A stretch of 64,000 nt of DNA from the NCBI RefSeq assembly GCF_005491425.1, contig NZ_CP028083.1:1140001-1204000 (forward strand), read 5' to 3'. The stretch's first letter is position 1, and each line of letters starts with the position of its first letter. A program made the position numbers and the translations under genes. Positions 36,805-47,268 of the stretch are shown here, in pieces. The notes beneath the pieces were generated by a model. It was not told the origin of the DNA. It saw only the letters and a list, made by a program, of their open reading frames with translations, and ran no database searches. Source of the stretch: Lysinibacillus sp. SGAir0095. GTDB lineage: Bacteria > Bacillota > Bacilli > Bacillales_A > Planococcaceae.

Positions 36805-37512
36805 TTGTTTAATAAAATAATTAATTTTTTTAGAAAAATTTGGAGTAAGTTTCGACTTAAGGGAACGTACTATATAGGAGGGCACGATTCATTGCCAGTA
36901 CCATTAACTAGAGAAGAAGAGATGACAGTTATTGAAGCCTTTATGAATGGTGATTTGAGAGCAAGAGACACACTAATTGAAAGAAATCTTCGTCTTGTTG
37001 TTTATATTGCGAGACGTTTCGATAACACGGGAACGCCAATTGAAGATCTAATTAGTATCGGTTCTATTGGTTTAATAAAAGCCATTGAGACCTTTAATAC
37101 AGAGAAGAATATTAAATTAGCAACTTATGCATCTAGATGTATTGAAAACGAAATCTTAATGCATTTACGAAAGACAAGCCGTATGAAGGGTGAAGTGTCG
37201 TTGGACGAGCCTTTAAATTCAGATCCAGATGGTAATGAGCTACTCCTTTCAGACATTCTTGGTACAGAAGAGCAAATTATTATGAATGATGTCGAGAAAA
37301 AAATTGAACGACAGCATATGTTCCAAGCCATAAACGGGCTAAGTGAACGGGAACGCTATATTATGGAATGCCGATTTGGTTTGAATGGAAAGCAGGAAAT
37401 GACTCAAAAAGAAGTAGCAGACCATTTAGGGATTTCTCAATCCTATATTTCACGATTAGAAAAGAAAATTATTTTAGATTTACGTGAACATTTAAATCAA
37501 CCAATTTCTTAA
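36805..37512 (+). CDS. sigE: RNA polymerase sigma factor SigE (as pro-SigE)
   Basis: Mother-cell sigma factor of early sporulation. The amphipathic pro-sequence [19 protein letters not shown] precedes the conserved YYIGG where SpoIIGA-dependent cleavage is expected. Region 2 ([25 protein letters not shown]) and region 4 ([23 protein letters not shown]) are complete. It has 235 aa (B. subtilis 239). The start is TTG 36805 with AAAGGGGG seven bases upstream; an ATG four bases earlier opens a three-codon frame only. Confidence 0.97.
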   Translation: MFNKIINFFRKIWSKFRLKGTYYIGGHDSLPVPLTREEEMTVIEAFMNGDLRARDTLIERNLRLVVYIARRFDNTGTPIEDLISIGSIGLIKAIETFNTEKNIKLATYASRCIENEILMHLRKTSRMKGEVSLDEPLNSDPDGNELLLSDILGTEEQIIMNDVEKKIERQHMFQAINGLSERERYIMECRFGLNGKQEMTQKEVADHLGISQSYISRLEKKIILDLREHLNQPIS

Positions 37513-37544
37513 AATGGTAAACAGAAGTTTACTTTAAAGCGGAG

Positions 37545-37750
37545 CTAAAGAGCAGCTCCGCTTTTCTAATGTCCAGCTGCAAATGCCAGCTCCTCGCCAA
37601 CTTCGGTGCTGCCTAAAAGGGCAAAGAATGTCCTTTTGTCAGCCCCTCCGCCGCCCGAGGATGGGCAAGTGCCGACAATGCCACACGGACGTGGCATTAT
37701 TGTCGGCCAGTTGTATTCGGAGCTAAAAAGGCGTTCTCCGCTTTTCAAGT
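37545..37750. repeat. dispersed structured repeat between sigE and sigG
   Basis: Relative of the 5222-5583 block. GCCGACAA (37671-37678) and TTGTCGGC (37700-37707) bracket CCAC/GTGG arms around ACGGA. Flanking it are GTCCTTTTGTC and TTCGGAGCT, and the whole is bounded by GGAG/CTCCGCTTTTC motifs. The rest of the 504-bp sigE-sigG gap is the sigG leader. Confidence 0.7.
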
Positions 37751-37899
37751 CGATTGGATGAAATTGGACGAAAATTTTGTGCATATTCTTTTTTATTCCG
37801 GACAAACTTAAAAAACAGTTCAGAGATATATGTGAAACTTTCATAAAAATTCCTGATGAAAGTTAAAGTGCATCTTTTGTGCTTCATAGACATTGCCAC

Positions 37900-37933
37900 A
37901 TTTCTATGTGCAATTGTCTATGCACATAGAAAT
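37900..37933 (+). promoter_or_regulatory. perfect hairpin in the sigG upstream region
   Basis: ATTTCTATGTGCA (37900-37912) pairs exactly with TGCACATAGAAAT (37921-37933) around an 8-base loop. No T run follows, so it is not a normal terminator. It could be a leader structure or an operator. I could not place a convincing SigF/SigG promoter near it. Confidence 0.6.
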
Positions 37934-38016
37934 TCATGCATTTACTGACTGTTTATTCCTTTGGTTTTCACAGCAGTTAATGCGGGGAAAAAAATGACAG
38001 TTCGGAGGAAAAGAAG

Positions 38017-38799
38017 ATGGTTCGTACTAAAGTAGAACTTTGTGGTGTAGATACTGCTTCTTTGCCAGTGCTAAAACATGAAGAGATGAGAGCGCTGTTC
38101 GTTCGCTTACAGGCTGGAGAAGAATGGGTAAGAGATGAACTGGTAATTTGTAATTTAAGGCTTGTGTTAAGTATTGTCGGTAGATTTTCCTACCGTGGCG
38201 AACAAGCAGATGACCTATTCCAAGTAGGTTGTATTGGTTTACTAAAAGCTATTGATCATTTTGATTTGAAGCATAATGTTCGATTTTCAACATATGCTGT
38301 ACCAATGATCATTGGTGAAATTCGAAGACACTTGCGTGATCATCATGCTTTACGTGTTTCTAGATCCTTAAGGGATATAGCTTATAAAGCAATGCAAGCA
38401 AAAGAAAAATTTATTTCAGAGAATTTACACGAGCCTACAATTGAACAATTGGCAGAAGCCATTGAAATGAAAAAGGAAGATGTATTGTATGCACTGGATG
38501 CAATACAGGATCCTCTATCTTTGCAAGAGCCAATCTATTCAGATGGCGGTGATGCCGTTTATATTATGGATCAATTAAGAGATGATGATGTGTCAGAAGA
38601 ACAATGGGTTGCATATGTAAGTGTAAAAGAAAGTATGCAAAAGTTAGACGAAAGACAGCAAATGATACTATCAAAACGATTCTATTACGGCGAAACACAA
38701 ACTGAAATTGCAAAATCACTCGGCATATCTCAAGCGCAAATTTCTCGATTAGAAAAAAATGCAATTGAGACAATGCAAAAAGACTATAAATTAGGATAA
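38017..38799 (+). CDS. sigG: RNA polymerase sigma factor SigG
   Basis: Late forespore sigma factor. It has 260 aa, equal to B. subtilis SigG, and opens with the typical RTKVELCGVDTASLPVLKHEEM. Region 2 (DDLFQVGCIGLLKAIDHFD, FSTYAVPMIIGEIRRHLRD) and region 4 (ETQTEIAKSLGISQAQISRLEK) are intact. TTCGGAGGAAAAGAAG precedes ATG 38017. It is separated from sigE by 504 bp including a repeat, and is followed by a terminator. Confidence 0.98.
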   Translation: MVRTKVELCGVDTASLPVLKHEEMRALFVRLQAGEEWVRDELVICNLRLVLSIVGRFSYRGEQADDLFQVGCIGLLKAIDHFDLKHNVRFSTYAVPMIIGEIRRHLRDHHALRVSRSLRDIAYKAMQAKEKFISENLHEPTIEQLAEAIEMKKEDVLYALDAIQDPLSLQEPIYSDGGDAVYIMDQLRDDDVSEEQWVAYVSVKESMQKLDERQQMILSKRFYYGETQTEIAKSLGISQAQISRLEKNAIETMQKDYKLG

Positions 38800-38808
38800 A
38801 ACTAGCAG

Positions 38809-38837
38809 CGCACTTATAATTAAGTGCGTTTTTATTT
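38809..38837 (+). terminator. intrinsic terminator after sigG
   Basis: CGCACTT pairs with AAGTGCG around a 6-nt loop, followed by TTTTTATTT. Confidence 0.85.
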
Positions 38838-39048
38838 GGAGTGAAAGTATGAAGACCCTACTATTCAAACTATCCTGAAGTAAACAAATTCTATGGCACA
38901 CAAAAGGTTATTGCCATTCGAAATCTGCACAAAAAATATCTAGAAAACATATATGTAATTTTCCTTTCTATAAGTAAATATTTCTCCTTACCAAGCATAA
39001 GTGTTAATAAAGAGTAAAGTACCAAAACGTATACGAAAGGAGATTTGT

Positions 39049-39285
39049 GTGCGATTTTCTGATGTACAGCAGAAAGAAATTATTGAGGCTGGGAATGGAC
39101 GTTTTATTGGATATATTGTTGACGCTGAAGTAGATGAAAAAACAGGAAATATACTTGCATTTTTAGTTTCTGAGCCAAAAAAATTTATGTCATTCATGCA
39201 AAATGACGAACAAGTGAGAAAAGTACCAATAAGTGATGTACTCGTAGTTGGAAAAGATGTCATTTTAGTAAGAGAAGTTACTTGA
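39049..39285 (+). CDS. ylmC: YlmC/YmxH family PRC-barrel protein
   Basis: Small protein of the sporulation-associated YlmC/YmxH family, a PRC-barrel fold (GRFIGYIVDAEVDEKTGNILAFLV). GTG 39049 follows AAAGGAG by 6 bases and gives 78 aa, near B. subtilis YlmC (81). Longer in-frame starts lack a ribosome site. Function unknown. Unlike B. subtilis, ylmD does not follow; ylmE does. Confidence 0.82.
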   Translation: MRFSDVQQKEIIEAGNGRFIGYIVDAEVDEKTGNILAFLVSEPKKFMSFMQNDEQVRKVPISDVLVVGKDVILVREVT

Positions 39286-39363
39286 AGCAAGTAGCAATGC
39301 ATTGAAATGTAGCATGTACATTGTTACAATGAAAGAAACTAATGATGTAAAGTTGGGTTTAAA

Positions 39364-40032
39364 TTGGCAAAGATTACAGAAAACTTACAAATCATAAATG
39401 AAAAAATAGAACAAGCAAAATTTCGCTCCATTGCTAAACAAGAAGTTACAATAATAGCTGTTACAAAACAGGTTTCTACTGAAAGAGCTCTTGAAGCGGT
39501 GGAAGCTGGAATCATTCATCTCGGTGAAAATCGACCAGAAGGATTATTAACTAAAAAAAGCGAAATTAATAACCAAGCAAAATGGCATTATATTGGATCC
39601 TTACAAACAAGAAAAGTAAAGCAAGTAATAAATGAAATTGACTATCTCCATTCCTTAGATCGTTTCAGTTTAGCTGAAGAAATTAATAAAAGAGCACAAA
39701 AAACGATTAATTGTTTTGTGCAAGCAAATGTATCCGGAGAAGAATCAAAGCATGGGCTTACAAAAGATGAAGTCATTCCATTTATCGAGAGTATAGCCCA
39801 ATTCGAAAATATTAGAATCGTGGGTTTGATGACAATGGCTCCTAATACAGAAGATGATCAAATAATCCGAAATGTATTTCGTGAATTAAAAAATCTACAA
39901 CAGGAAGTTGTTAAGCTCAACTTACCGTTTGCACCTTGTGAAGAGCTTTCAATGGGGATGTCAAATGACTTCGAGATAGCAGTAGAAGAGGGTGCAACTT
40001 ATGTAAGAATTGGAACAGCTCTTGTTGGATAG
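39364..40032 (+). CDS. ylmE: YggS-type pyridoxal phosphate homeostasis protein
   Basis: PLP-binding TIM-barrel protein of the YggS/PROSC family, thought to buffer pyridoxal phosphate and amino/keto acid pools. The PLP lysine lies in [33 protein letters not shown] and GLMTMAP are family motifs. It has 222 aa. The start is TTG 39364 with no good ribosome site; an in-frame stop lies 21 bases upstream, so no longer form exists. In the ylm cluster with sepF. Confidence 0.93.
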   Translation: MAKITENLQIINEKIEQAKFRSIAKQEVTIIAVTKQVSTERALEAVEAGIIHLGENRPEGLLTKKSEINNQAKWHYIGSLQTRKVKQVINEIDYLHSLDRFSLAEEINKRAQKTINCFVQANVSGEESKHGLTKDEVIPFIESIAQFENIRIVGLMTMAPNTEDDQIIRNVFRELKNLQQEVVKLNLPFAPCEELSMGMSNDFEIAVEEGATYVRIGTALVG

Positions 40033-40048
40033 AAAAGAGGGATACTAG

Positions 40049-40525
40049 ATGAGCATGAAAAATAAAATCAAAAATTTCTTTTACCTAGAAGAAGATGAAG
40101 AGACTGTCGAAGTTCAGGCCCAAAGTCCAGTGAATCTTCCAAAAGAGCAACCGTTAGCAAAGTCACGTACTAAAAAGGAAAGAAAAGTTGTGGACGTTGA
40201 ATCTCCTGCGGCACAACCACCTCGTAATGTTGTAAGCTTACAAGCTGCAAATTCGTTGAAGAATTCTAAAGTTGTAATTGTTGAGCCGCGTGTCTATGCT
40301 GAAGCCCAGGATATTTCTGAGCATTTAAAAAGTAAACGAGCTATCATTGTAAATTTACAACGAATTGATCGTGAAGCAGGAATTCGAATTATCGATTTCT
40401 TAAGTGGAACAGTTTATGCTTTAGGCGGAGATATTCAAAGAATAGGTACTGATATATTTTTATGTACGCCAGAAAATGTAGAGGTATCCGGTGAAATCTC
40501 TAACTATTTTTCTGAGGAATACTAG
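40049..40525 (+). CDS. sepF: SepF, FtsZ-ring membrane anchor
   Basis: Division protein that bundles FtsZ and anchors it to the membrane, overlapping in role with FtsA. The N-terminal amphipathic helix ([16 protein letters not shown]) is followed by a variable linker and the DUF552 core ([39 protein letters not shown]). It has 158 aa (B. subtilis 152). Start ATG 40049, 16 bases after ylmE. Confidence 0.95.
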   Translation: MSMKNKIKNFFYLEEDEETVEVQAQSPVNLPKEQPLAKSRTKKERKVVDVESPAAQPPRNVVSLQAANSLKNSKVVIVEPRVYAEAQDISEHLKSKRAIIVNLQRIDREAGIRIIDFLSGTVYALGGDIQRIGTDIFLCTPENVEVSGEISNYFSEEY

Positions 40526-40658
40526 CTTCATTCCTTATCAGCAGGAATGAAGTTACCCTCTGGATTTTAAGTACATAGAGAACAATCAACATAGCTTGGG
40601 TAAAGGTTTACTCCTGGCAATTAAGGGGAATTTAATTTAGAGAGGGTTATCAATTTAT

Positions 40659-40937
40659 ATGTTAGTATCAATCTTAAATATTATTTCAATTGCATTTTCG
40701 ATCTATTCGTTTATGCTAATCATTTATATTCTAATGTCTTGGGTTCCAGCTGCTCAGCAATCCGGATTTGGCCGTTTATTAGGAAAATTATGTGAGCCAT
40801 ATTTAGGCTTCTTTAGAAAATTTATTCCACCTATTGGGATGATTGATTTTTCTCCAATTATCGGAATTTTGCTATTAAGCTTTATTGAGCGAGGCGTAAA
40901 AATCGTACTTCTTAATATCTTTAACATGGTTGCATAG
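40659..40937 (+). CDS. ylmG: YlmG, YggT family membrane protein
   Basis: A 92-aa protein with two membrane hairpins (SIAFSIYSFMLIIYILMSWV and SPIIGILLLSFIERGVKIVLL) and the family motif LCEPYLGFFRKFIPPIGMIDFSPI. Conserved between sepF and ylmH in Firmicutes; plastid relatives act in nucleoid distribution, but the bacterial role is unclear. GAGAGGGTT is a modest ribosome site before ATG 40659. Confidence 0.92.
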   Translation: MLVSILNIISIAFSIYSFMLIIYILMSWVPAAQQSGFGRLLGKLCEPYLGFFRKFIPPIGMIDFSPIIGILLLSFIERGVKIVLLNIFNMVA

Positions 40938-40943
40938 GACATG

Positions 40944-40970
40944 CCCCTACGAACAAGTGGGGGTTTTTTT
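40944..40970 (+). terminator. intrinsic terminator after ylmG
   Basis: CCCCTAC pairs with GTGGGGG (one wobble), 6-nt loop, then seven T residues. Confidence 0.8.
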
Positions 40971-41149
40971 AATACTTATGAGAGTACTGAAAGAATAATT
41001 GTTAAATACAAGAGCCTATGCATGCTACACAATAGAAAAAACAAGTTACTCCAAATATAAATTTTAGAAAAATTTTTAATTCCCCCACAAAACGCGTGAA
41101 TATAGGAATATTAAAATACAATTGTTATTAAAAGTGAGGATTGGCGAGG

Positions 41150-41935
41150 ATGGAGCATTTAATCCAGCATTTTAGGAAAGATGAGCAAACTTTTATAGAA
41201 AAGGTCATTGGCTGGCAAAGGGAAGTAGAAGATCGTTTTGCGCCAAAGCTTACGGATTTTCTCGACCCACGGGAACGTTTTATTGTTTTATCCATTATCG
41301 GTCAGCAAAATGGTCTGCATGTAAGAACCTTTGGGGGATTTCCAGATGCTGAACGTCAAAGGCTTTTTATTTGCCCGAATTACTTTGAACCAATCTCTGA
41401 GGATTTCCAGATCGCTTTTTTCTCTGTGAACTATCCAACTAAATTTGTTCAGCTAAAACACCCGGATGTTTTAGGAGCTTTGTTATCTCTCGGTATTGAA
41501 CGCAGTAAATTTGGGGATATTCGTATAGAAACAGACACGATTCAATTTGCCGTTGTAGGGGAAGTGCAAGATTATATACTAGCCAACCTAACTTCGATTG
41601 GGAAATCGAAAGTAAAGCTTGAACATGTGAGAGCTACAGATCAATTAATCACGTTAGCTGAAGAATGGTTTGAAAAATCATATACCGTTTCTTCGATGAG
41701 GTTAGATGTGATTTTAGCAACAGTGGTGAATCTATCTAGGCAAAAATCCCAAAGTTTAATCAAAGCTGGAAAAGTCAAAGTGAATTGGTCCGTTAGAGAA
41801 GATACTTCTTTTGAAGTACAAGAAGGCGATGTAATCTCTGCTAGAGGTTATGGTAGAATAAAAGTCATGATGACTGAAGGTAGAACAAAAAAGGATAAAA
41901 TCCGACTACAAGTAGGACGATTAGAGCAAAAATAG
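41150..41935 (+). CDS. ylmH: YlmH, S4-domain RNA-binding protein
   Basis: RNA-binding protein with a C-terminal S4 domain (MRLDVILATVVNLSRQKSQSLIKAGKVKVNW). B. subtilis YlmH has been linked to rescue of stalled ribosomes. From ATG 41150, 9 bases after GTGAGGA, it has 261 aa; a TTG at 41141 would abut that site. It comes before divIVA as in B. subtilis. Confidence 0.92.
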   Translation: MEHLIQHFRKDEQTFIEKVIGWQREVEDRFAPKLTDFLDPRERFIVLSIIGQQNGLHVRTFGGFPDAERQRLFICPNYFEPISEDFQIAFFSVNYPTKFVQLKHPDVLGALLSLGIERSKFGDIRIETDTIQFAVVGEVQDYILANLTSIGKSKVKLEHVRATDQLITLAEEWFEKSYTVSSMRLDVILATVVNLSRQKSQSLIKAGKVKVNWSVREDTSFEVQEGDVISARGYGRIKVMMTEGRTKKDKIRLQVGRLEQK

Positions 41936-42030
41936 TAGTTTCAGGTGAAAATTTACGAAAATTTGATGTCAAGTGACGAGACGAGCTGTATAATAGAGTA
42001 AGATATTTCAAATGAAAAGGAGTGTTGACC

Positions 42031-42582
42031 ATGCCATTATCACCTCTTGATATACATAATAAAGAATTTACTAGAGGCTTCCGCGGCTATGCAGAAGACG
42101 AGGTAAACGAATTTCTTGATCAAATCATTAAAGATTATGAAATTATTCTTCGTGAGAAAAAAGAGTTAGAAGAGAAGATAAAAACAATGACCGAACAAAT
42201 GAGTCATTATAATACATTGGAAGAAACGTTGCAAAAATCGATCGTTGTTGCTCAAGAAGCTGCAGAAGAAGTTCGTCGCAATTCCCAGAAAGAATCGAAA
42301 CTTATTATTAAAGAGGCAGAGAAAAATGCTGACCGCATCGTGAATGAAGCATTAGGGAAAGCTCGTAAAATTGCAATTGAAATTGATGAGTTGAAAAAGC
42401 AGTCCAAAGTATTCCGCAATCGTTTTAAAATGTTGGTGGAGGCTCAATTGGACCTCTTAAGTACGGATGACTGGGATCATCTAATGGAATATGACGTTGG
42501 ACTTACCGATATTCAAAAACATGCAAGAAAAGAAACAGATGAGATCGAAATAACAAGTGAAGAGTTAAATAAACTTTTATAA
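42031..42582 (+). CDS. divIVA: DivIVA, polar and septal scaffold protein
   Basis: Coiled-coil protein that binds negatively curved membrane at poles and septa and recruits MinJ and, in sporulation, RacA. The N-terminal lipid-binding domain is clear (MPLSPLDIHNKEFTRGFRGYAEDEVNEFLDQII), followed by long coiled coils. AAAAGGAG precedes ATG 42031, giving 183 aa (B. subtilis 164). A TATAAT at 41989-41994 is a possible -10, but no good -35 pairs with it. Confidence 0.96.
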   Translation: MPLSPLDIHNKEFTRGFRGYAEDEVNEFLDQIIKDYEIILREKKELEEKIKTMTEQMSHYNTLEETLQKSIVVAQEAAEEVRRNSQKESKLIIKEAEKNADRIVNEALGKARKIAIEIDELKKQSKVFRNRFKMLVEAQLDLLSTDDWDHLMEYDVGLTDIQKHARKETDEIEITSEELNKLL

Positions 42583-42649
42583 AATTTGATTTACTTGACG
42601 AAAATTGGTTGGTTCCATATACTGATAATCGAGAATTAAAAAAAACTTA

Positions 42650-42927
42650 TAAATATGCGGTGACGGAGACAGTATTTTTTGAAGTGGTCAAAAGCGATTC
42701 GAGGATGGTGAGAGCTCGAACTAATCCTTCATTAAAGAAAATCACTCCTGAGCAAAATCATTGAAATTAGAACACCAGGTGTGTTTATAGAAGTAAGTGA
42801 TTTCGTATACACTTGCGTTAAAGTGTCTAAGAGGTAATCTGATTGTAGAATTGGATTACAAATTAGGGTGGTACCACGAGTTATAGCTTCTCGTCCCTTT
42901 AGTGGGGATGAGAGGCTTTTTTATTTA
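42650..42927 (+). promoter_or_regulatory. T-box riboswitch, isoleucine type, before ileS
   Basis: The T-box AGGGTGGTACCACG is at 42865-42878, able to form the antiterminator that pairs with uncharged tRNA. The competing terminator is AGC.TCTCG.CCC / GGG.ATGAGAGGCT (about 42885-42916) plus a T run. In stem I, ACTAATCC holds ATC at 42724-42726, a fitting Ile specifier for tRNA-Ile. It fills most of the divIVA-ileS gap. The 5' boundary is approximate. Confidence 0.95.
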
Positions 42928-42956
42928 ATTAAATATAAACTTTAGGAGGACTTAAA

Positions 42957-45716
42957 ATGGTCGAGTACAAAGATACGTTATTAATGCCAAAGACGGATTT
43001 CCCAATGCGCGGAAATTTACCAGCAAACGAACCAAAAATGCAAGAAAAATGGAATGAAATGGACATTTACGCAAAAGTTTTAGAGCGTACACAAGACCGT
43101 CCGCATTTCGTATTACACGATGGCCCTCCATATGCCAACGGAGATATTCACATCGGTCATGCGTTAAACAAAGTCCTTAAAGATATGATTAACCGTCATC
43201 GTTCAATGACTGGTTACCACGTACCGTATGTACCAGGTTGGGATACGCACGGTTTACCAATTGAGCAGGCCCTTACAAACAAAGGTGTAAAACGTAAAGA
43301 AATGACTGTAGCGGAGTTCCGCGAGCTATGTGAGAAATATGCATATGAGCAAGTTGAAAATCAAAAATCTCAATTCAGCCGTTTAGGAGTTCGTGGAGAC
43401 TGGGAAAATCCATATATCACACTTAAACCTGAATTTGAATCACGTCAAATTGAAGTATTCGGTAAAATGGCTGAAAAAGGCTATATCTATAAAGGTCTAA
43501 AACCAGTTTATTGGTCTCCTTCTTCAGAATCAGCTCTTGCAGAAGCAGAAATAGAATATCAAGATATTAAATCTCCTTCAATTTATGTAAGCTTCGGTAT
43601 TAAGGATGCAAAGGGCGTTGTTCCTGAAGATGCAAAATTCATCATCTGGACAACGACACCATGGACAATTCCTGCAAACTTAGGGATTTCTTTAAATCCT
43701 GAAATTACTTATGCAGTAGTGGCTGTAAATGATAACAAATTTATCATTGCAAAGGATTTATTAGAAACAGTTTCTCAAACACTTGAATGGGAAAATGCGG
43801 AAGTTGTTCAAGAAGTTAAAGGACAAGAGCTTGAATACGTAGTTGCGAAACACCCATTATACGACCGCGATTCATTAATTATGGTTGGTGATCACGTTAC
43901 GACTGATGCTGGTACAGGATGTGTTCATACGGCTCCTGGTCATGGTGAAGACGACTTCCAGGTTAGTAAGCGATACGGTCTAGAAATATTAAGCCCAATC
44001 AATGACCAAGGCTGCTATACGAATGAAGCACCTGGATTCGAAGGTTTGTTCTATGATGATGCAAACAAAGTGGTAACTGAAAAGTTAAAAGAAGCTGGCG
44101 CTTTAGAAAAGCTATCCTTCTTCTCTCACTCGTACCCACATGACTGGCGTACGAAAAAACCAGTAATTTATCGTGCTACACCACAATGGTTCTGTTCTGT
44201 AGAAGCATTCCGTGATGAGCTATTAAAAGCGGTTGAAGATACAACATTCACGCCAGCTTGGGGTGAAACTCGACTTTATAATATGATTCGTGACCGTGGA
44301 GACTGGTGTATTTCACGTCAACGTGCGTGGGGAGTACCAATTCCAGTATTCTACACTGAAAATGGTGAAGAAATTATTACACCTGAAACGATTGCCCATG
44401 TGTCAAAGTTATTCCGTGAACACGGGTCAAATATCTGGTTCCAGTGGGAAGCAAAAGAATTACTTCCAGAAGGATTTACTCATCCAGGAAGTCCAAACGG
44501 GAAGTTCTCCAAAGAAAATGACATCATGGACGTATGGTTCGATTCTGGTTCATCTCACCAAGGTGTACTTGTAGAGCGTGGTATGAAATATCCAGCTGAC
44601 CTTTATTTAGAGGGATCTGACCAACACCGTGGATGGTTTAACTCATCATTAATTACATCTGTAGCAATTAATGGCTATGCACCATATAAAGGACTTTTAA
44701 CACACGGTTTCGTATTGGATGGCGATGGCCGCAAAATGAGTAAATCTTTAGGAAATGTTATCATTCCTGAAAAAGTTATGAATCAATATGGGGCTGATAT
44801 CCTTCGTTTATGGGTTGCTTCAGTGGACTACACTGGGGACGTTCGTATCTCAATGGATATGTTAAAACAAATTTCGGAAGTATATCGTAAAATCCGTAAC
44901 ACACTTCGTTTCTTGCATGGAAACGTGTCTGATTTTAATCCTAAAACGGACCGCGTAGCTTACGATGATCTACGTGAAATGGATCAATACATGTATATGC
45001 GCGTACAGGATGTATTGAAAGCGGTTCGTTCTGCGTATGATCGTTATGAATTTGCTTCTGTATACCATACAATTAATAACTTTGTTGCAGTAGAATTATC
45101 TGCATTCTATTTAGATGTAGCAAAAGATGTTGTGTACATTGAAGGAAAAGATAATCAAGATCGTCGTGCAATGCAAACGGTGATGTATGATACTCTCCAA
45201 ACTTTATTAAAAGTGCTAACACCAATCTTGCCACACACAACTGATGAGTTATGGTCTTACTTAAACGAAGAGGAAGTATCAGTTCAATTGACAGACTTCC
45301 CGGAAGTTGACGAGCATAGCAATTTCCCAGAGCTTCGTACAAAATGGGAAAAAGTAATTGTCGTGCGTGACGAAGTATTAAAAGCACTTGAAGAAGCTCG
45401 TAATGCGAAAACAATCGGAAAGTCATTGGAAGCAAAGCTTACAATCTTTGCAAATGAAGAGGTTACAGCACTATTAAATGATCCAGCGGTTAATTTTGCA
45501 CAAAGCTGCATCATTTCTCAGCTTGAAGTGGTGACAGGTAAAGAAAGTGCACCTGAAAATGCTCTTGTATTAGAAAAAACTTCTATTATTGTTGAAAAAG
45601 CAGACGGAGAAAAATGTGAACGCTGCTGGTCTTATTCTGAAACTGTAGGTCAAAACGAAGCACACTCTACATTATGTAGTCGATGTGCAGATGTAGTTGA
45701 AAAATACTACGTTTAA
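42957..45716 (+). CDS. ileS: isoleucyl-tRNA synthetase
   Basis: Class I synthetase charging tRNA-Ile. HIGH ([14 protein letters not shown]) lies near residue 57-70, the editing domain includes [11 protein letters not shown], and KMSKS ([10 protein letters not shown]) lies near 594. A C-terminal zinc knuckle has CERC and CSRC pairs. It has 919 aa (B. subtilis 921), the bacterial type IleS1. AGGAGGA precedes ATG 42957. Controlled by the T-box upstream. Confidence 0.98.
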   Translation: MVEYKDTLLMPKTDFPMRGNLPANEPKMQEKWNEMDIYAKVLERTQDRPHFVLHDGPPYANGDIHIGHALNKVLKDMINRHRSMTGYHVPYVPGWDTHGLPIEQALTNKGVKRKEMTVAEFRELCEKYAYEQVENQKSQFSRLGVRGDWENPYITLKPEFESRQIEVFGKMAEKGYIYKGLKPVYWSPSSESALAEAEIEYQDIKSPSIYVSFGIKDAKGVVPEDAKFIIWTTTPWTIPANLGISLNPEITYAVVAVNDNKFIIAKDLLETVSQTLEWENAEVVQEVKGQELEYVVAKHPLYDRDSLIMVGDHVTTDAGTGCVHTAPGHGEDDFQVSKRYGLEILSPINDQGCYTNEAPGFEGLFYDDANKVVTEKLKEAGALEKLSFFSHSYPHDWRTKKPVIYRATPQWFCSVEAFRDELLKAVEDTTFTPAWGETRLYNMIRDRGDWCISRQRAWGVPIPVFYTENGEEIITPETIAHVSKLFREHGSNIWFQWEAKELLPEGFTHPGSPNGKFSKENDIMDVWFDSGSSHQGVLVERGMKYPADLYLEGSDQHRGWFNSSLITSVAINGYAPYKGLLTHGFVLDGDGRKMSKSLGNVIIPEKVMNQYGADILRLWVASVDYTGDVRISMDMLKQISEVYRKIRNTLRFLHGNVSDFNPKTDRVAYDDLREMDQYMYMRVQDVLKAVRSAYDRYEFASVYHTINNFVAVELSAFYLDVAKDVVYIEGKDNQDRRAMQTVMYDTLQTLLKVLTPILPHTTDELWSYLNEEEVSVQLTDFPEVDEHSNFPELRTKWEKVIVVRDEVLKALEEARNAKTIGKSLEAKLTIFANEEVTALLNDPAVNFAQSCIISQLEVVTGKESAPENALVLEKTSIIVEKADGEKCERCWSYSETVGQNEAHSTLCSRCADVVEKYYV

Positions 45717-45847
45717 ATAGTAATTTTTTAAGTTAACGAATATCTTCGTGAAATTTGCGTAAATATTGGGGAAACTGGCGGATAAATCACTGCACTACAC
45801 ACATATATACAAGTCCAATTTCTAAGCCTAATACGACGCAGATAAAT

Positions 45848-45881
45848 AACCGCTCTCGTTTTCGGGGGGCGGTTGTTTTTT
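45848..45881 (+). terminator. intrinsic terminator after ileS
   Basis: AACCGCTC pairs with GGGCGGTT (one wobble), followed by GTTTTTTC. The ISL3 element inserted 14 bases further on. Confidence 0.85.
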
Positions 45882-45894
45882 CACTGAAAAAAAC

Positions 45895-47268
45895 GGTTCT
45901 ATAATATTTGTTGGGGTTTTACTACAATTTGAAATAAAAAAAAGCACGTAATCACCGATTTCGATATACTTGAATTGTCGAGAAACAAGCAATGAAAGGT
46001 GATACGTGCATTATGAATTTTAACAGAAATATCCCAGGATTAAAAGGTGTAACTGTTCATAAGATTGAAGAGATCGGGGAGCGTATCGCTCTTTACGTTT
46101 CAATTCCGAAGAAAGAACATCAGTGTCCAGACTGTAATAAAATGACCTCTAAAATACATGATTATCGAATTCAAAAAATTAAACATTTAAAATGGTTTGA
46201 ACGATTAACCATCCTTTTCTATAAACGTCGACGTTATGTATGTGAGTGCGGAAAACGCTTCTCGGAAAAATCTCCTTTCGTGGATAAGTATCAACGTTAC
46301 TCAAAAGAATGGAATCAAGTTGTTGGAATCCGTTCAGTAAAGGCAAAGACATTTAAAGAAGCAGCAGAAGTCCTTGGAACATCCAGTTCGACGGTAATTC
46401 GTCGCTTTAAAAAGGTGGTAAAAGAGCAGCTAAATGAAGGGGTCCATTTACCAAAATGTATTGCGATTGATGAATATAAAGGAGATACAGATGCGGGGAC
46501 CTATCAACTAATCATTGCCAACGCTGAAACGCACGAACCAATTGATATTTTACCGAATCGTAGAAAAGAAACGATTAAGGATTATCTAATGACATATGGA
46601 TCAGATGTAGAAGTCGTCGTAATGGATATGAATCCAAGCTTTAAAGCAGCTGTTAAAAAAGCCTTAAATCGTCCTATCATTATTGCCGATCGATTCCATT
46701 ATTGTCGTTATATTTATTGGGCTCTAGACGAGGTGCGTCGTAAAGTGCAGAAGGATTGGCATCCATACGATCGAAAAAAGTGCAAAAAAATGCGTCATGT
46801 CTTATATAAACGCTTTGATAAGTTAACGGAAAAGAATCGATGGTATTTAAATCGCTACACGGGAATGTCAAAGGAATTAAAGCAAGCATATGAACTAAAA
46901 GAAGCCTATTGTAAATGGTTTGATTGGGCAAAAACGACGAATGATATTGCAGAAGTGAAGAATAGATTAGAAGCTTATTACCGTAAGGTAGAAGAAGCAA
47001 ATATCCCAGCATTTATAAAAGCCATTCAAACCTTTAAGAATTGGCAAGTAGAGATCTTAAATAGTTTTAGTTTTGGCTATTCAAATGGTTTTTTAGAAGG
47101 AATTAATAATAAATCGAAGGTAATGAAACGTAATGCTTATGGTTTTAGGAGCTTTAAGCATTTTAAAGCAAAGATTTTATTGAATGATTTATATAAAGAA
47201 TTCGGTGTTCATTTAGGTTAATAGGGTGACGTGCAAAAACACATCACCCCAACATTTGACATAGAACC
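45895..47268 (+). mobile_element. complete ISL3-family insertion sequence
   Basis: A 1374-bp element. The left end GGTTCTAT...GTTGGGGT (45895-45917) is matched in inverse orientation at 47246-47268, with a variable middle. An exact 8-bp direct repeat AAAAAAAC flanks it (45887-45894 and 47269-47276), the target duplication size of ISL3 elements. It holds one intact transposase gene. Insertion fell between the ileS terminator and lspA. Confidence 0.95.
46013..47221 (+). CDS. ISL3-family transposase
   Basis: Transposase of the ISL3 type: an N-terminal zinc-finger region (CPDCNKMTSKIHDYR, then CECGKRFSE), a helix-turn-helix (FKEAAEVLGTSSSTVIRRFKKV) and a DDE domain (AIDEYKGDT, VVMDMNPSFKAAV, ADRFHYCR, ending in GFLEGINNKSKVMKRNAYG). 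ATG 46013 has AAAGGTGAT 9 bases upstream, giving 402 aa; an earlier ATG 45992 lacks a site. The frame is uninterrupted, so the element may be active. Confidence 0.95.
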   Translation: MNFNRNIPGLKGVTVHKIEEIGERIALYVSIPKKEHQCPDCNKMTSKIHDYRIQKIKHLKWFERLTILFYKRRRYVCECGKRFSEKSPFVDKYQRYSKEWNQVVGIRSVKAKTFKEAAEVLGTSSSTVIRRFKKVVKEQLNEGVHLPKCIAIDEYKGDTDAGTYQLIIANAETHEPIDILPNRRKETIKDYLMTYGSDVEVVVMDMNPSFKAAVKKALNRPIIIADRFHYCRYIYWALDEVRRKVQKDWHPYDRKKCKKMRHVLYKRFDKLTEKNRWYLNRYTGMSKELKQAYELKEAYCKWFDWAKTTNDIAEVKNRLEAYYRKVEEANIPAFIKAIQTFKNWQVEILNSFSFGYSNGFLEGINNKSKVMKRNAYGFRSFKHFKAKILLNDLYKEFGVHLG

